Assembly: GCA_947625725.1 (NCBI GenBank)
Contig: CANQPI010000003.1
Location: 1-64,000, forward strand
From: an uncultured Clostridia bacterium
GTDB lineage: Bacteria > Bacillota > Clostridia > Christensenellales > CAG-314
DNA: 64,000 nucleotides
Direction: 5' to 3'
A program made the translations under genes and the position numbers. Within the stretch, counting starts at the first letter, position 1, and every line of letters starts with the position of its first letter. This document shows positions 20,626 through 30,682 of this stretch, piece after piece. The notes below the pieces were generated by a model. It saw only the letters and a list, made by a program, of their open reading frames with translations. It was not told the origin of the DNA and ran no database searches.

Positions 20626-23600
20626 GAAAAAATATCATTGCGCTTATGTTGGTGTTGCCCATTTTGTTCGTGCTTGTTGTGTACGGAGCGGTCAACGTGT
20701 CCAGTTTGGATGTGGATATTTCCGCAAGCGGAATCGAGATCATGGAGCGTTACCCCAACGATACGATCAGTATCGATCTTGCCGACTACGACGACAGTTA
20801 CGAAATAACCCCCGTGGTTACTCCCAACAACGCGACCAACTCCGAGTTCGAGTATCGCTACGAACTTATCAGCGGTTCCGCAACGCAGGAGGACGCCGCA
20901 AACGGCGAGGTCGTGCAAGTAAAACGCGCCGAGAAAAAGGGCGAATCGGACAAGATAATTGCCAAGGGCGTGGGTACCGTCAGAGTCGTCGCCGTAAGCA
21001 AAGACGGCGGCTACGAGGACAGCATTACCGTCATTGTGGGATCGTCCAAACCCTACGCGTTTGATTTTTCGATGTACAACGACGGCAACGCCAAACAAAA
21101 TTTGTTGGAAAACTCCGACGACGGCTATCGAGCCACCCTTTCGACCGGCAGTTACGGCTTTGACGTCAAACTCAAACCCAACACGCACATCAGTCCCGAG
21201 TTCCGCATTTCCGACGGATTTGCCGTGGCTGACCCCGCGCGCGGCAGCGTCACGCTACCCTTTACCGGCAACGTCGAATTTGACGTCAGAATCCCCAACG
21301 GCGTCAAGGGAGATTTGACGCGACACGTCAAGTTGAACGTGACAAATTCTTCTCTTACGGGCGACAACTTTTCCGTCAACGGCAGTACGGACAACAATCC
21401 CGCCGTCAGTTTCGACAGGGAATCGCGTTCGGCTGAGTTCTACATCGAGTCCGTTTTGACTCCGCAAGTAAATTGCTACGACGACGGCGTGCAAATAGAA
21501 GCGATCGAAAAAGTAGACGGCGTGCAAAACGGTTGGCGCGTCGTGGCGTCCGTAGACGACGACGTGGAGATTTTCGACGGCGACGAATTTGCGTTTTTTG
21601 TCAAGGTAGGCTCGACGGAGCGCACCGTGACGGTCAAGGCGGTGGAGTTCGACTTCACCATCCGCACGGACGTACCCAATTTCAACATAGATAACGGCAC
21701 AAACATTTTGTTGGGTACGCAAATTTCTTTCTATGCCAACCCGATCGAAGTGGCGTCGGGAGTTACCTACAAATGGGATTTTATCAACGTCGAGGACATG
21801 GCTTCGTTGGAAACGACCTACAACGACGACAAATCGGTCTGCACGTTGACGGCTCACGAACGCGACAAGTTCATCATAGTCGTAGAGGCCTGGCGCAACG
21901 GCGAACCGATACCCAATATCGACGCCAAAGAGGTGGAGGTCGAGGTGATAAACAACGTGGTGGGCGCAACAAGCGTCGATACCAACGTGGGCTTGGCAAA
22001 GAGCCTTGCCGTACCGGGGTTGAAGTACGACAACGGACAAAAAGTTGACAATCTCTATCCGATTCCCATCAATGCGCACAGCCCGTTTGGAGCGTTGTCC
22101 GACGGAATTTACGACTTTGACTACACCGTCAGCGACGCAAGCAAAGCGCGTATCGCAACAAACGAACAGGGCATTTTGGTGGACGAAACCAACAGTTGTA
22201 TCTTTTTGGAGATACTCGGCAAGGGTTCGATCACCGTGACCGCCGCGTGGAAAGGCAATGCGGATTGGCGTGATGACGACCCCTACGAGTTGACGATACC
22301 GCTGACCGTAGACAGCGAGGCGGTAGAAGTTACGACGAGCAAGCAGTTGTTTGACGAAACGGAAGCGGGCAATCCCATCGTGCTTGGCAACGACATCATG
22401 CTCGGCGCATACGACAACGGCGAGGCGTTGCCCCTCGAACAACGTTTGCAGATGGTCAAGACAATGAAGTCCACCTACAACACCCGCTTCTACGAGGACA
22501 CGGGTCGCGCCGCCGACGCATACGTCAACTATGTCGTCGAGTTCAAAAACGACGTTTACGGCAACGGACACTCCGTTTGCGGCGAGTACTTTGCGCATGC
22601 GGTGGACGGCAACGACGTTCCTCAAATATTCAAAGGTCCGTTGTTCCTTGTGGCTATGGGCGATCTTGCCAGCGTCGCCGCGCAGGACAATATCGTATTT
22701 TTATGCCGTACCGACGGCGTAACGATTCACAACGCCACACTGCTCGGTTGCAGCGACAGTTCGCGCACAAATCCCGACACGGGCAAGGACGATCTTACGC
22801 GCTTGGACTACACGGGTACCGTGTTGGAGATCAACGCCGACGTAAATCTTCTCAATTGCCGCGTTCGCAACGGGCGCAACGTGGTGCGCGTTTACGGCGG
22901 CAACAGAAACGGCGAAAACTATTTCGTAAACGCTTTGCCGCAAAGCACCGTAACTTCGCAAGACAGGGCTGTGGTGCGCATAGAGGGTTGCATTCTCTCG
23001 CACAGCAGGGAATTTGTACTCAAATTGGGCGCTAACCGCGCGTTGCGTTCAACGAGCAGCGAGCGCGAACCCTATTTCACCGACCGTAGCGGCAACCGTT
23101 ATCCTTCTCAGGCGGACGCTCATATCGACGACAACTATTTCTATCAAACGTATGTGCTTACGGACGTGACGTTGGCGGATTGCGTTTTGGAAAAGAGCGG
23201 TTTGTTCTGCATAGGCGTGGAAAGCAATTTCGCGGGCGAAATGCTTTGCCCCAACAACAGGTTTGCAAGCGACGAGGATTACGGACAACTGCTCGGCGGT
23301 TGGTCGCGCGTGGGAGGCACGTCCTTTGCGGCAATGCTCCGTTTGAAAGGGAACGTTCGTATGTACGATTGGAAAAACCTCGACAACGTCAACAGCGACA
23401 CGCTCATCAGATCCGACGGCGGTTTGCCCATCAAGTTGGACATAGCCTCGATGATAAACTACATGAGCGCTTCGCGCCCCGACGAAGTAGGACCCGTTGT
23501 GGAAACGGACGGCAACGACAAGTACGTACACGGCGGCATAGCCCTCTACGGCGGGGGACGAAATTACTCGCAAATAGACATGTCCGAGTTGAGCGACGAC

Positions 23601-23804
23601 CGCAAGCAAGGACTAAGACAGTTCAACATCAACATTTCCGAGTTGACCGACGCCGACGGAGATATGGGCGGTATCGGGCAGTATCTGCCTCTTGCCGCGG
23701 GAACGCAGGATTTCCGTTTCTTCATGTACGACCGCGACGGGTCCAACAATCGCGCTTGGCAGGACCAACCCGATTACAATGTTGCGCCGTTGTCTTTTCA
23801 ATAA
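20622..23804 (+). CDS. 1060-aa membrane-anchored extracellular protein of unknown function
   Basis: N-terminal TM (MRKNIIALMLVLPILFVLVVYGAVNV), Asp/Asn-rich extracellular-type composition; ATGA overlap with the permease. Confidence 0.75.
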   Translation: MRKNIIALMLVLPILFVLVVYGAVNVSSLDVDISASGIEIMERYPNDTISIDLADYDDSYEITPVVTPNNATNSEFEYRYELISGSATQEDAANGEVVQVKRAEKKGESDKIIAKGVGTVRVVAVSKDGGYEDSITVIVGSSKPYAFDFSMYNDGNAKQNLLENSDDGYRATLSTGSYGFDVKLKPNTHISPEFRISDGFAVADPARGSVTLPFTGNVEFDVRIPNGVKGDLTRHVKLNVTNSSLTGDNFSVNGSTDNNPAVSFDRESRSAEFYIESVLTPQVNCYDDGVQIEAIEKVDGVQNGWRVVASVDDDVEIFDGDEFAFFVKVGSTERTVTVKAVEFDFTIRTDVPNFNIDNGTNILLGTQISFYANPIEVASGVTYKWDFINVEDMASLETTYNDDKSVCTLTAHERDKFIIVVEAWRNGEPIPNIDAKEVEVEVINNVVGATSVDTNVGLAKSLAVPGLKYDNGQKVDNLYPIPINAHSPFGALSDGIYDFDYTVSDASKARIATNEQGILVDETNSCIFLEILGKGSITVTAAWKGNADWRDDDPYELTIPLTVDSEAVEVTTSKQLFDETEAGNPIVLGNDIMLGAYDNGEALPLEQRLQMVKTMKSTYNTRFYEDTGRAADAYVNYVVEFKNDVYGNGHSVCGEYFAHAVDGNDVPQIFKGPLFLVAMGDLASVAAQDNIVFLCRTDGVTIHNATLLGCSDSSRTNPDTGKDDLTRLDYTGTVLEINADVNLLNCRVRNGRNVVRVYGGNRNGENYFVNALPQSTVTSQDRAVVRIEGCILSHSREFVLKLGANRALRSTSSEREPYFTDRSGNRYPSQADAHIDDNYFYQTYVLTDVTLADCVLEKSGLFCIGVESNFAGEMLCPNNRFASDEDYGQLLGGWSRVGGTSFAAMLRLKGNVRMYDWKNLDNVNSDTLIRSDGGLPIKLDIASMINYMSASRPDEVGPVVETDGNDKYVHGGIALYGGGRNYSQIDMSELSDDRKQGLRQFNINISELTDADGDMGGIGQYLPLAAGTQDFRFFMYDRDGSNNRAWQDQPDYNVAPLSFQ

Positions 23805-23805
23805 T

Positions 23806-23852
23806 TTGCCGAAACAAAACAAGGTTTCCCGACGGAAACCTTGTTTCGGCTC
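23806..23852 (+). terminator. Strong hairpin after the ABC/surface operon
   Basis: AAACAAGGTTTCC-CGAC-GGAAACCTTGTTT 13-bp perfect stem just after the stop; no T-tract. Confidence 0.55.
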
Positions 23853-23927
23853 TATGTCAAATGTTGGGACGAATAAAAAACAGAAAAAAATATAAAATGT
23901 TTCGCCCCCAACGTTTGCCATAAGAGC

Positions 23928-23951
23928 CTACCGACCAAACGCAAGTCGGTT
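23928..23951. repeat. Dispersed repeat copy A: CTACCGACCAAACGCAAGTCGGTT
   Basis: Identical 24-mer at 46977-47000, with weaker upstream similarity. Confidence 0.75.
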
Positions 23952-24500
23952 CGTTCGACTATGCGACCGACCCCTACGGGGCGCAAGTGCGCCGACTTGG
24001 TCGGACTGCTAAGGAAGTCGCTACACGCGCCTTCTCTGATTTGAATTTGGTGGGGAGTTGCAACCCCACCAACCCCCGCAAGGGCTGCAATCTCGGTACA
24101 CGCCCTCGTCGTAGCCCTCGTTAAGTAGCACCAACCGCACAAGCGCGGTCGGAACCGCTACCACTCGGCTACTCCTCTCCCACCCAAGTCTATTGGACTT
24201 GTGTGGGTACCCATTTTTGCAGACGGGATTTGAGTTTTGTCCGCTTGTGCGTTGTGTCCACACGCCCTGCGCTCACCCAAATCCCTATTTAATTAAAATT
24301 TTATATGCAGAAACAAATTGACAACTGCATTAGTAGTCGTACCTTTATTACTTGGCTACGTCCCCATTGTTGCAGAGTGAGTTGGGAACATCTGTTTCTT
24401 TGTTTTTGTTTACTCCCACATCTCAATATTTATTTTATTCTTATAAAAACCTTTTTTTGTGCCGACGGGCGCGGGCGCGATCGTTTTATCGGCGTACCGC

Positions 24501-24529
24501 TTGAAAAAATTTTGATGTTGTGGTATAAT
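24501..24529 (+). promoter_or_regulatory. Promoter TTGAAA-N17-TATAAT placed six bases before an ATG
   Basis: TTGAAA 24501-24506, TATAAT 24524-24529, ATG 24536. Confidence 0.75.
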
Positions 24530-24535
24530 AAAAAT

Positions 24536-25105
24536 ATGAACGGCTATGATTTTGACGACACCATATATCGCGGCAACAGTATGCGCCGCTTTTCTGTTTT
24601 TTGCACGTTACGGCTACCCTATCTGGTGTTGTATTTGCCCGTTCTGCTCGTCGCGTTTTTGTTGCGCGGATTGCGCCTACTCACCAAAAACGCCTATTTG
24701 CTGTTGTTGGAGGGGTTTGTCGTGTTTGTGCCGCACGTCCAACGGTTTGTCAACAAATTTTGGGACAAAAACATGTGTCGTATCAAACAATGGTATTTGG
24801 ATCAACGGCGCGACGACGACGTCGTGGTGTCGGCTACTCCGTATTTTGTGGTGGGCGAAGCGTGCAGACGTTTGGGCTTGAAGTGCATTGCAACGGATCT
24901 GAGTACAAATTGCAAATTGCGCGGCAAGCACTGTCACGGCAAATACAAGGTGCAATATTTTCGCGAACAAACGGGCGGCGCGGAGTTGAACGCATATTAC
25001 TCCGATTCGCACAGCGACGCGCCTATGTGGAAGTACGCGCGGCACGGCTATCTCGTCAAGGGCGACAAAGTTACCGCCGTCTATGAGCAGGGCAACAAAA
25101 TCTGA
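24536..25105 (+). CDS. HAD superfamily hydrolase (HAD-IB/phosphoserine phosphatase-like)
   Basis: MNGYDFDDTIYRGNS (DxD motif I), VVVSATPYF (motif II), YYSDSHSDAPMWKYA (motif IV region). Confidence 0.85.
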   Translation: MNGYDFDDTIYRGNSMRRFSVFCTLRLPYLVLYLPVLLVAFLLRGLRLLTKNAYLLLLEGFVVFVPHVQRFVNKFWDKNMCRIKQWYLDQRRDDDVVVSATPYFVVGEACRRLGLKCIATDLSTNCKLRGKHCHGKYKVQYFREQTGGAELNAYYSDSHSDAPMWKYARHGYLVKGDKVTAVYEQGNKI

Positions 25106-25140
25106 CGTCTTGTACGATCGGCTTGTCGGGAATTTCCCTA

Positions 25141-25170
25141 TTGACATCGCGCCGAAGAATAGAGTACAAT
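25141..25170 (+). promoter_or_regulatory. Promoter TTGACA-N18-TACAAT
   Basis: Consensus -35 and near-consensus -10 upstream of the phosphoribosyltransferase gene. Confidence 0.6.
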
Positions 25171-25217
25171 ATTACTGTTGAATATCGAAAAAAAATAATA
25201 CACAACGGAGAAACATC

Positions 25218-25754
25218 GTGAACTACTTCAAAGTCGATTTGAACGGCATGACTGCCGAATTGCCCATTATACCGTTACCGAGCGGCGTCAACATTGCCTT
25301 TTTCAATCTTCACGGCAATGTCGCGCTTACCGAGCATTGCGGCAAAGAGTTGAGCAAACTCGTGTCCGATTGCGAGGTGTTGCTTACTGCCGAGAGCAAA
25401 GGGTTGCAACTTACTCACGTAATCGCCCGCGAACTCGGGCACCGCTACTATGCTGTCGCGCGCAAATCGAAGAAACTTTACATGCAGGACGGCTTGGAAG
25501 TTACTATCGACAGCAGTATCACTACCGGACGCGAGCAAAAACTGTACATCTCCAAACACGACGCGGAACTTATGCGCGGCAAAAAGGTAGGCATAATAGA
25601 CGACGTGGTGTCTACGGGCAACAGTTTGGTGGGTTTGGAAAAACTTGTGCTTATGTCGGGCGGCACTATCTGCAAAAAGGCGTTTGTGCTTGCCGAGGGC
25701 AAGGCTGCCGAGCGGACGGACATCAGTTATTTGGGCGTAATTCCCCTTTTGTAA
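25218..25754 (+). CDS. Phosphoribosyltransferase family protein (adenine phosphoribosyltransferase-like)
   Basis: PRPP-binding motif VGIIDDVVSTGNSL; RBS acggagaaacatc. Confidence 0.85.
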   Translation: MNYFKVDLNGMTAELPIIPLPSGVNIAFFNLHGNVALTEHCGKELSKLVSDCEVLLTAESKGLQLTHVIARELGHRYYAVARKSKKLYMQDGLEVTIDSSITTGREQKLYISKHDAELMRGKKVGIIDDVVSTGNSLVGLEKLVLMSGGTICKKAFVLAEGKAAERTDISYLGVIPLL

Positions 25755-25780
25755 TTCGGACGGAACAGCCGACGATTTGT

Positions 25781-25831
25781 CGCGCCCCGAAGTCGAACCG
25801 ATAAGAACGACTTTCGGAGGCGCGTTTTTTT
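25781..25831 (+). terminator. Rho-independent terminator
   Basis: GCGCCCCGAAGTCG...CGACTTTCGGAGGCGC stem followed by a T-run. Confidence 0.8.
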
Positions 25832-25987
25832 GCGCCAAAACGGTTTTATCGACGTCGATTGCGGCTTGTAACGCGCAAATTTTTTTATTTTAGGTTTACA
25901 ATGTTGCGCAAAATGCAATAAACGTTGATATATCTTGCTTTTTTGGTGGAAGTTTGCTATACTGTTGACGTCAAAAACGGGTATTTT

Positions 25988-27556
25988 ATGACAACTTGTT
26001 ACGAATTTTTACAACAAGGTGCAGACCGCGACGGTTGCATCGTATATTTGGGACACAAACTGTCCACGCGCGATTTTTTGGCGGACGTCGAACGCATTGC
26101 GGGGGCTTTGTCGCAACTCGGATTGAGCGAGGGCGACGTTATCACCCTGCAATTGCCCACCTGCCCGCAAAGCCTTGCGTTGTTCTATGCGTGCAGCAAG
26201 TTGGGATTGATTTGCAGCGTGGTGCATCCAATGGTGCCTGTCAATCTGCTTGCGGAGAATATTCGCAAAACCAAGTCCAAGGCGTTGTTTTTTTACGACG
26301 TCACCGTCAGGGACGAGAGGCTTCTGGCAGGGTTGGATCAAATTTTGGTGCGTTGCAGCGTGGCTGATTACGTGCGTTTTCGCAAACCGTTTTACAAGTT
26401 GTATTCCGTTCTCGGCGGCAGACGTTTGAGAGGTATTCTCACCTATTCTCACTTGCTCAAATCGGGAGAGGGGATCGCCACGCAAGTCGGCGGTACGCCC
26501 GACAGTCTGTTGTGCTACATGCACAGCGGCGGAACGAGCGGCGAACCCAAAATAGTCAAACTCACCAACAGAGCCTTTCAAAGCGTGGTGGACGGAATGT
26601 GGGCAATGTATCACCCCGACGTTCGTCACGGCGATTTCAATCTCGCCACGTTGCCTGTATTCCACGCGTACGGGCTTTGTTCGGCGTTGCACGGACCTTT
26701 GTCGGTGGGATACAGTTTGATACTCATTCCGCAATTCGACGTCAAGGCTGTCGCTCGCAGTTTTGACAAATACAACGTCAAGGTGTGGTCGGTAGTTCCC
26801 GCCATGCTCAAAAAGATGCTTGCTCGCCGTTGTTTCGATCGCAAGGGATTGTCCGATCTGGACGTGATTTGGTGCGGCGGCGACGTGTGCGAGGAATCTT
26901 TGGCGGAGCAGGTGGACGGCATACTGTCCAAGTACGGCAACAGAGCCAAACTAATGCGCGGATACGGCTTGACGGAGATGTGCGGCGTTTGTGTGGTAAA
27001 CAACTTCGACTATTACAAAAAGGGCAGTTGCGGTCGTCCTATGCCGGGATTTTCGGTGCAAATTTGGGACGACAACGGCAATGAACTTGCGCCCGGGGTT
27101 TTGGGCGAGATTGCGGTCAGCGGCGGCGGCGCAATGAGTGGCTACCTCGAAGGCAACGACTCTTTGACGGAACGCGACGGAAAAACTTGGGTAAAAACGG
27201 GGGACGTAGGCTATCTCGACGACGGATTTTTGTATGTGATCGACCGCAAAAAGAGGTCTTTGAAGATTGCCGCCGTCAACGTTTTTCCTTCGCAAATCGA
27301 AACCTGTGTCGAGAAAATCGACTTTGTATCCGAATGTTGCGCCGTCGGCGTCAAAGTGGACGGCAAACAGTTCGTCAAAGTTTACGTCACGCTCAAATAT
27401 CCGATGAACGCCGACGAGGTCAAGGCGCGCATAACGGATCACTGCCGCAAAAATCTCATTCGTTACGCAGTGCCGAGTTTTGTGGAGGTTATCGACTCAA
27501 TGCCTCGCACGCCGCTCGGCAAGATAGATTTTCGCGCGTTGGAAAGCAAAAATTGA
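25988..27556 (+). CDS. AMP-binding acyl-CoA synthetase/ligase-like protein
   Basis: MHSGGTSGEPKIVKLTN (AMP-binding P-loop), RGYGLTEMCGV, TGDVGYLDDGFLYVIDRKKR, TPLGKIDFRAL. Confidence 0.9.
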   Translation: MTTCYEFLQQGADRDGCIVYLGHKLSTRDFLADVERIAGALSQLGLSEGDVITLQLPTCPQSLALFYACSKLGLICSVVHPMVPVNLLAENIRKTKSKALFFYDVTVRDERLLAGLDQILVRCSVADYVRFRKPFYKLYSVLGGRRLRGILTYSHLLKSGEGIATQVGGTPDSLLCYMHSGGTSGEPKIVKLTNRAFQSVVDGMWAMYHPDVRHGDFNLATLPVFHAYGLCSALHGPLSVGYSLILIPQFDVKAVARSFDKYNVKVWSVVPAMLKKMLARRCFDRKGLSDLDVIWCGGDVCEESLAEQVDGILSKYGNRAKLMRGYGLTEMCGVCVVNNFDYYKKGSCGRPMPGFSVQIWDDNGNELAPGVLGEIAVSGGGAMSGYLEGNDSLTERDGKTWVKTGDVGYLDDGFLYVIDRKKRSLKIAAVNVFPSQIETCVEKIDFVSECCAVGVKVDGKQFVKVYVTLKYPMNADEVKARITDHCRKNLIRYAVPSFVEVIDSMPRTPLGKIDFRALESKN

Positions 27557-27577
27557 TCGCGTTACTCAAAACGTTTC

Positions 27578-27607
27578 GGACAGCGGTCGCACGCTGTCCT
27601 TTTTTTT
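27578..27607 (+). terminator. Rho-independent terminator
   Basis: GGACAGCG-GTCGCA-CGCTGTCC followed by T-run. Confidence 0.85.
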
Positions 27608-27693
27608 GTGTTGCAATAGTTGCATTGTTGTGCTACAATATACCATGAATAAGTATGCGTCCGACAGGCGCAAAACAACAAAGAGGTTTTTTA

Positions 27694-29055
27694 ATGAAGA
27701 TAATCATTGCGGGTTGCGGCAAAGTGGGCAAAGCCATCATCGAGAGCATGACGGAGGACAACCACGACATTACAGCCATCGACAACGATCCCGAAGTCAT
27801 CGAAACGGTCACAAACACTTTTGACGTCATGGCGGTGTGCGGCAGTGCCACCTCGCGGGAGATGTTGCTCTCCGCTCGCGTAAACAAAGCGGATCTGTTC
27901 ATTGCGGTCACGCAATCGGACGAAGTGAACATGCTCAGTTGCTTTTTGGCGCGGCGTATGGGCGCAAAACACACGATAGCGCGCATAAGAGAAGCGAATT
28001 ACAACGAGGACGGACTGAATTTTATCATCAAAGAGTTGGATCTGTCCATGCCTCTCAACCCCGAACGTACCACTGCCGAAACGCTTTTCGACTGGCTCAA
28101 ATTGCCCTCTGCCGTAGGCGTGGACAATTTTGCGGGGAAAAAACTTCAAATGCCTGAAATGATCGTGCGCGAAGGCACTCCTCTGTGCAACGTCAGCGTT
28201 ATGGATTTGCGCAAAAAAGTTCCCGTTCAATTCGTCGTGTGCGCGGTACAGCGCGGCGCAACGGTCATTGTGCCCACGGGCGCGTTTGTGCTCAAAGCGG
28301 GCGACAGGGTGGCGTTTATGCTCAAACTGACGGAAACGCACCGTTTTCTCAAAAGTATCGGCGCAGTCAAAAAACAAGGTCGCGGCGTAATGATTCTGGG
28401 CGGAAGCACAACGGCGTACTATCTTGCCAAACTGCTTGTCGCAAACGGATTTTACGTCAAGATCATCGAGCGTGACGAGGAGCGGTGCGCCGAACTTGCG
28501 GAAAAACTTCCCGCGGGCGCAACGCTCATTCACGGCGACGGAATGAATCACGACCTGCTGATGGAGGAGGGCATACAAAGTACCGACGCGTTTGTCGCGC
28601 TGACGGGTACCGACGAAGAAAATATCCTTATCAGTTTTTATGCGGCGAGTCAATCCGTTCCCAAGGTAATTGCCAAGGTCAACCAGCCGGAATTGGCGGA
28701 TCTGTCGGAAAAGTTGGGTCTGGACAGCATCGTTTCGCCGCGCAAATTGGTGGCGGACGCATTGACGCGTTATGCTCGCGCGCTCAACGACACCCCGGGC
28801 AGCAAAGTGGAAACGATGTACAGCCTCATGGACGACAACGCCGAGGCGTTGGAGTTCAAGGTGTTGTCGGATTGCAAGTTGATAGGCAAAACGCTCAAAG
28901 AGTTGCAACTCAAATCCAACATAATTATTGCAGGTATCATTCGCGGCAAGGAAACGATCATTCCTTCCGGCGACGACGTTATCACCGAAGGGGACAGCGT
29001 TATCGTCATTTCGACGGACGCGCGGCTGTATGACTTGTCGGACATTTTGAGGTAG
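27694..29055 (+). CDS. trkA: Trk system potassium uptake protein TrkA
   Basis: MKIIIAGCGKVGKAIIESMTEDNHDITAIDNDPEV; second RCK half GVMILGGSTTAYYLAKLL; followed by trkH. Confidence 0.92.
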   Translation: MKIIIAGCGKVGKAIIESMTEDNHDITAIDNDPEVIETVTNTFDVMAVCGSATSREMLLSARVNKADLFIAVTQSDEVNMLSCFLARRMGAKHTIARIREANYNEDGLNFIIKELDLSMPLNPERTTAETLFDWLKLPSAVGVDNFAGKKLQMPEMIVREGTPLCNVSVMDLRKKVPVQFVVCAVQRGATVIVPTGAFVLKAGDRVAFMLKLTETHRFLKSIGAVKKQGRGVMILGGSTTAYYLAKLLVANGFYVKIIERDEERCAELAEKLPAGATLIHGDGMNHDLLMEEGIQSTDAFVALTGTDEENILISFYAASQSVPKVIAKVNQPELADLSEKLGLDSIVSPRKLVADALTRYARALNDTPGSKVETMYSLMDDNAEALEFKVLSDCKLIGKTLKELQLKSNIIIAGIIRGKETIIPSGDDVITEGDSVIVISTDARLYDLSDILR

Positions 29056-29056
29056 T

Positions 29057-30541
29057 ATGAATTATCGCGTAATATTCAACACAATAGGAAAAGTCGCTAT
29101 CGTGCTTGCGATTTTGCTCGCGGTTCCTACCGTTGTTGCCGCTTCTCTTGCGGAATCCGCTTGGTGGGCGATTTTGACTACGGCGGGCATCTCGCTGGTT
29201 ATCGGCTTGACGCTTACTTTTGCCGTTCGTCCCCGCAGCAAAGCGATTTTTTCCAAGGAAGGGTTGGTCATAGTCGCGTTGAGTTGGATATATGTTTCCG
29301 CTATCGGGGCTTTACCCTTTGTAATCAGCGGCATGATCCCCAACTACATAGACGCGTTTTTCGAAACGTGCAGCGGTTTTTCCACAACGGGAGCCACGAT
29401 ATTGTCGGGCGCTCGCATAGACGAACTGTACGCCACCGACAAAGGGTTGCTGTTTTGGCGCAGTTTTACCCATTGGATTGGCGGTATGGGCGTAATAGTG
29501 TTTTTGATGGCGTTCGAGGGCGGCTCGTCCAACCGCGGTATGCACATTTTGCGCGCGGAAATGCCAGGACCTACTGTGGACAAAATCGTTCCTCGCGCCC
29601 GCAGTACGGCGCAAATACTGTACTTGTTGTACATCGGTTTTACCGTTGCGCAGATTGTCGCTTTGATCATTGCCGGCATGCCCGTTTTCGACAGTTTTGT
29701 GATCTCTTTCGGCACGGCGGGCACGGGCGGCTTCGGAGTCAGAGGGGACAGTATCGCAAGTTACGGCGCGGCTTGTCAGTGGATAATCGCCGTATTCATG
29801 ATATTGTTCGGCATAAATTTCAACCTGTACTATTTGTGGATCTTGCGCAAATTCAAACAGGCGTTCAAATCTCAGGAATTGTGGATGTTTTTGGGCATAA
29901 TCATCGTTGCCTCTACGGCGGTTTCGATAGATTTGGCACTTTCGTCCTTGTCCTTTCACGACAGTGCGCACGACGTGGTGCGACACGCAGTGTTTCAGGT
30001 GGCGTCGTTTATCAGCACGACGGGTTACAGTTCCATTCCGTCGAATATGGATATAAACGCGTTTCCGCTGCTGTCCAAGGGCTTGCTGTTTTTGCTTATG
30101 TTTATCGGCGGTTGCGCGGGTTCTACCGGCGGCGGACTCAAAGTCAGTCGCGTGGCGATACTGTGCCTGGCTGTGCGCAAGGAGTTGCGCCGCGTGTTGC
30201 ACCCGAGGAACGCCAACGCCGTCAAGTTCGAGGGCAAAACGCTCTCCGACGAAACTCTCAACGGCGTTGCGCGGTATTTCGGACTGTACATGTTGATACT
30301 TGCGGCGACGTTTGTCGTACTTTGCTTTGACAGCGGAGAGGGGCTTACCGTCGAGTCCAACATCACGGCGGCGGTATCCTGCGTCAACAATATCGGTCCC
30401 GCTTACGGAGTGGCGGCGAGCGGCTACTATATGTATCATTGGTTTTCCAAGTTGATTTTGTCCTTTGCCATGCTCATAGGCAGGTTGGAAATTTACCCGA
30501 TTTTGCTCACGTTGAGCCCTTCCACCTGGATACGCAGGTGA
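29057..30541 (+). CDS. trkH: Trk/Ktr-type potassium channel subunit TrkH
   Basis: FFETCSGFSTTGATIL, HWIGGMGVIVF, GGCAGSTGGGLK motifs. Confidence 0.92.
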   Translation: MNYRVIFNTIGKVAIVLAILLAVPTVVAASLAESAWWAILTTAGISLVIGLTLTFAVRPRSKAIFSKEGLVIVALSWIYVSAIGALPFVISGMIPNYIDAFFETCSGFSTTGATILSGARIDELYATDKGLLFWRSFTHWIGGMGVIVFLMAFEGGSSNRGMHILRAEMPGPTVDKIVPRARSTAQILYLLYIGFTVAQIVALIIAGMPVFDSFVISFGTAGTGGFGVRGDSIASYGAACQWIIAVFMILFGINFNLYYLWILRKFKQAFKSQELWMFLGIIIVASTAVSIDLALSSLSFHDSAHDVVRHAVFQVASFISTTGYSSIPSNMDINAFPLLSKGLLFLLMFIGGCAGSTGGGLKVSRVAILCLAVRKELRRVLHPRNANAVKFEGKTLSDETLNGVARYFGLYMLILAATFVVLCFDSGEGLTVESNITAAVSCVNNIGPAYGVAASGYYMYHWFSKLILSFAMLIGRLEIYPILLTLSPSTWIRR

Positions 30542-30574
30542 GATACCGCTTGCAAACGCACAGGAATTTTGATT

Positions 30575-30607
30575 GCACGGACGACTGTCCGTGCTTTTTG
30601 TTTTTTT
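30575..30607 (+). terminator. Rho-independent terminator
   Basis: GCACGGAC-GACT-GTCCGTGC followed by T-rich run. Confidence 0.85.
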
Positions 30608-30626
30608 GCGGAAACTCGCTCGTATA

Positions 30627-30655
30627 TTGACATTTCGGCGACGACGGAGTAAAAT
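30627..30655 (+). promoter_or_regulatory. Promoter TTGACA-N17-TAAAAT
   Basis: Optimal 17-bp spacer; -10 region TAAAATAGA. Confidence 0.75.
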
Positions 30656-30682
30656 AGAATTAACTTTGTAAAGGACGGTATT

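Noticed and set aside
24126-24180. tRNA-like segment on the minus strand (GGAGTAGCCGAGTGGTAGCGGTTCCGACCGC...)
   Set aside because: The D-arm resemblance is not followed by a 7-nt anticodon loop or a T-arm; it is better described as one hairpin of a structured region.
24305-24535. N-terminal extension of the HAD ORF starting at 24305
   Set aside because: The extension lies upstream of a clear promoter and contains it; homologous N-terminus starts at MNGYDFDD (24536).
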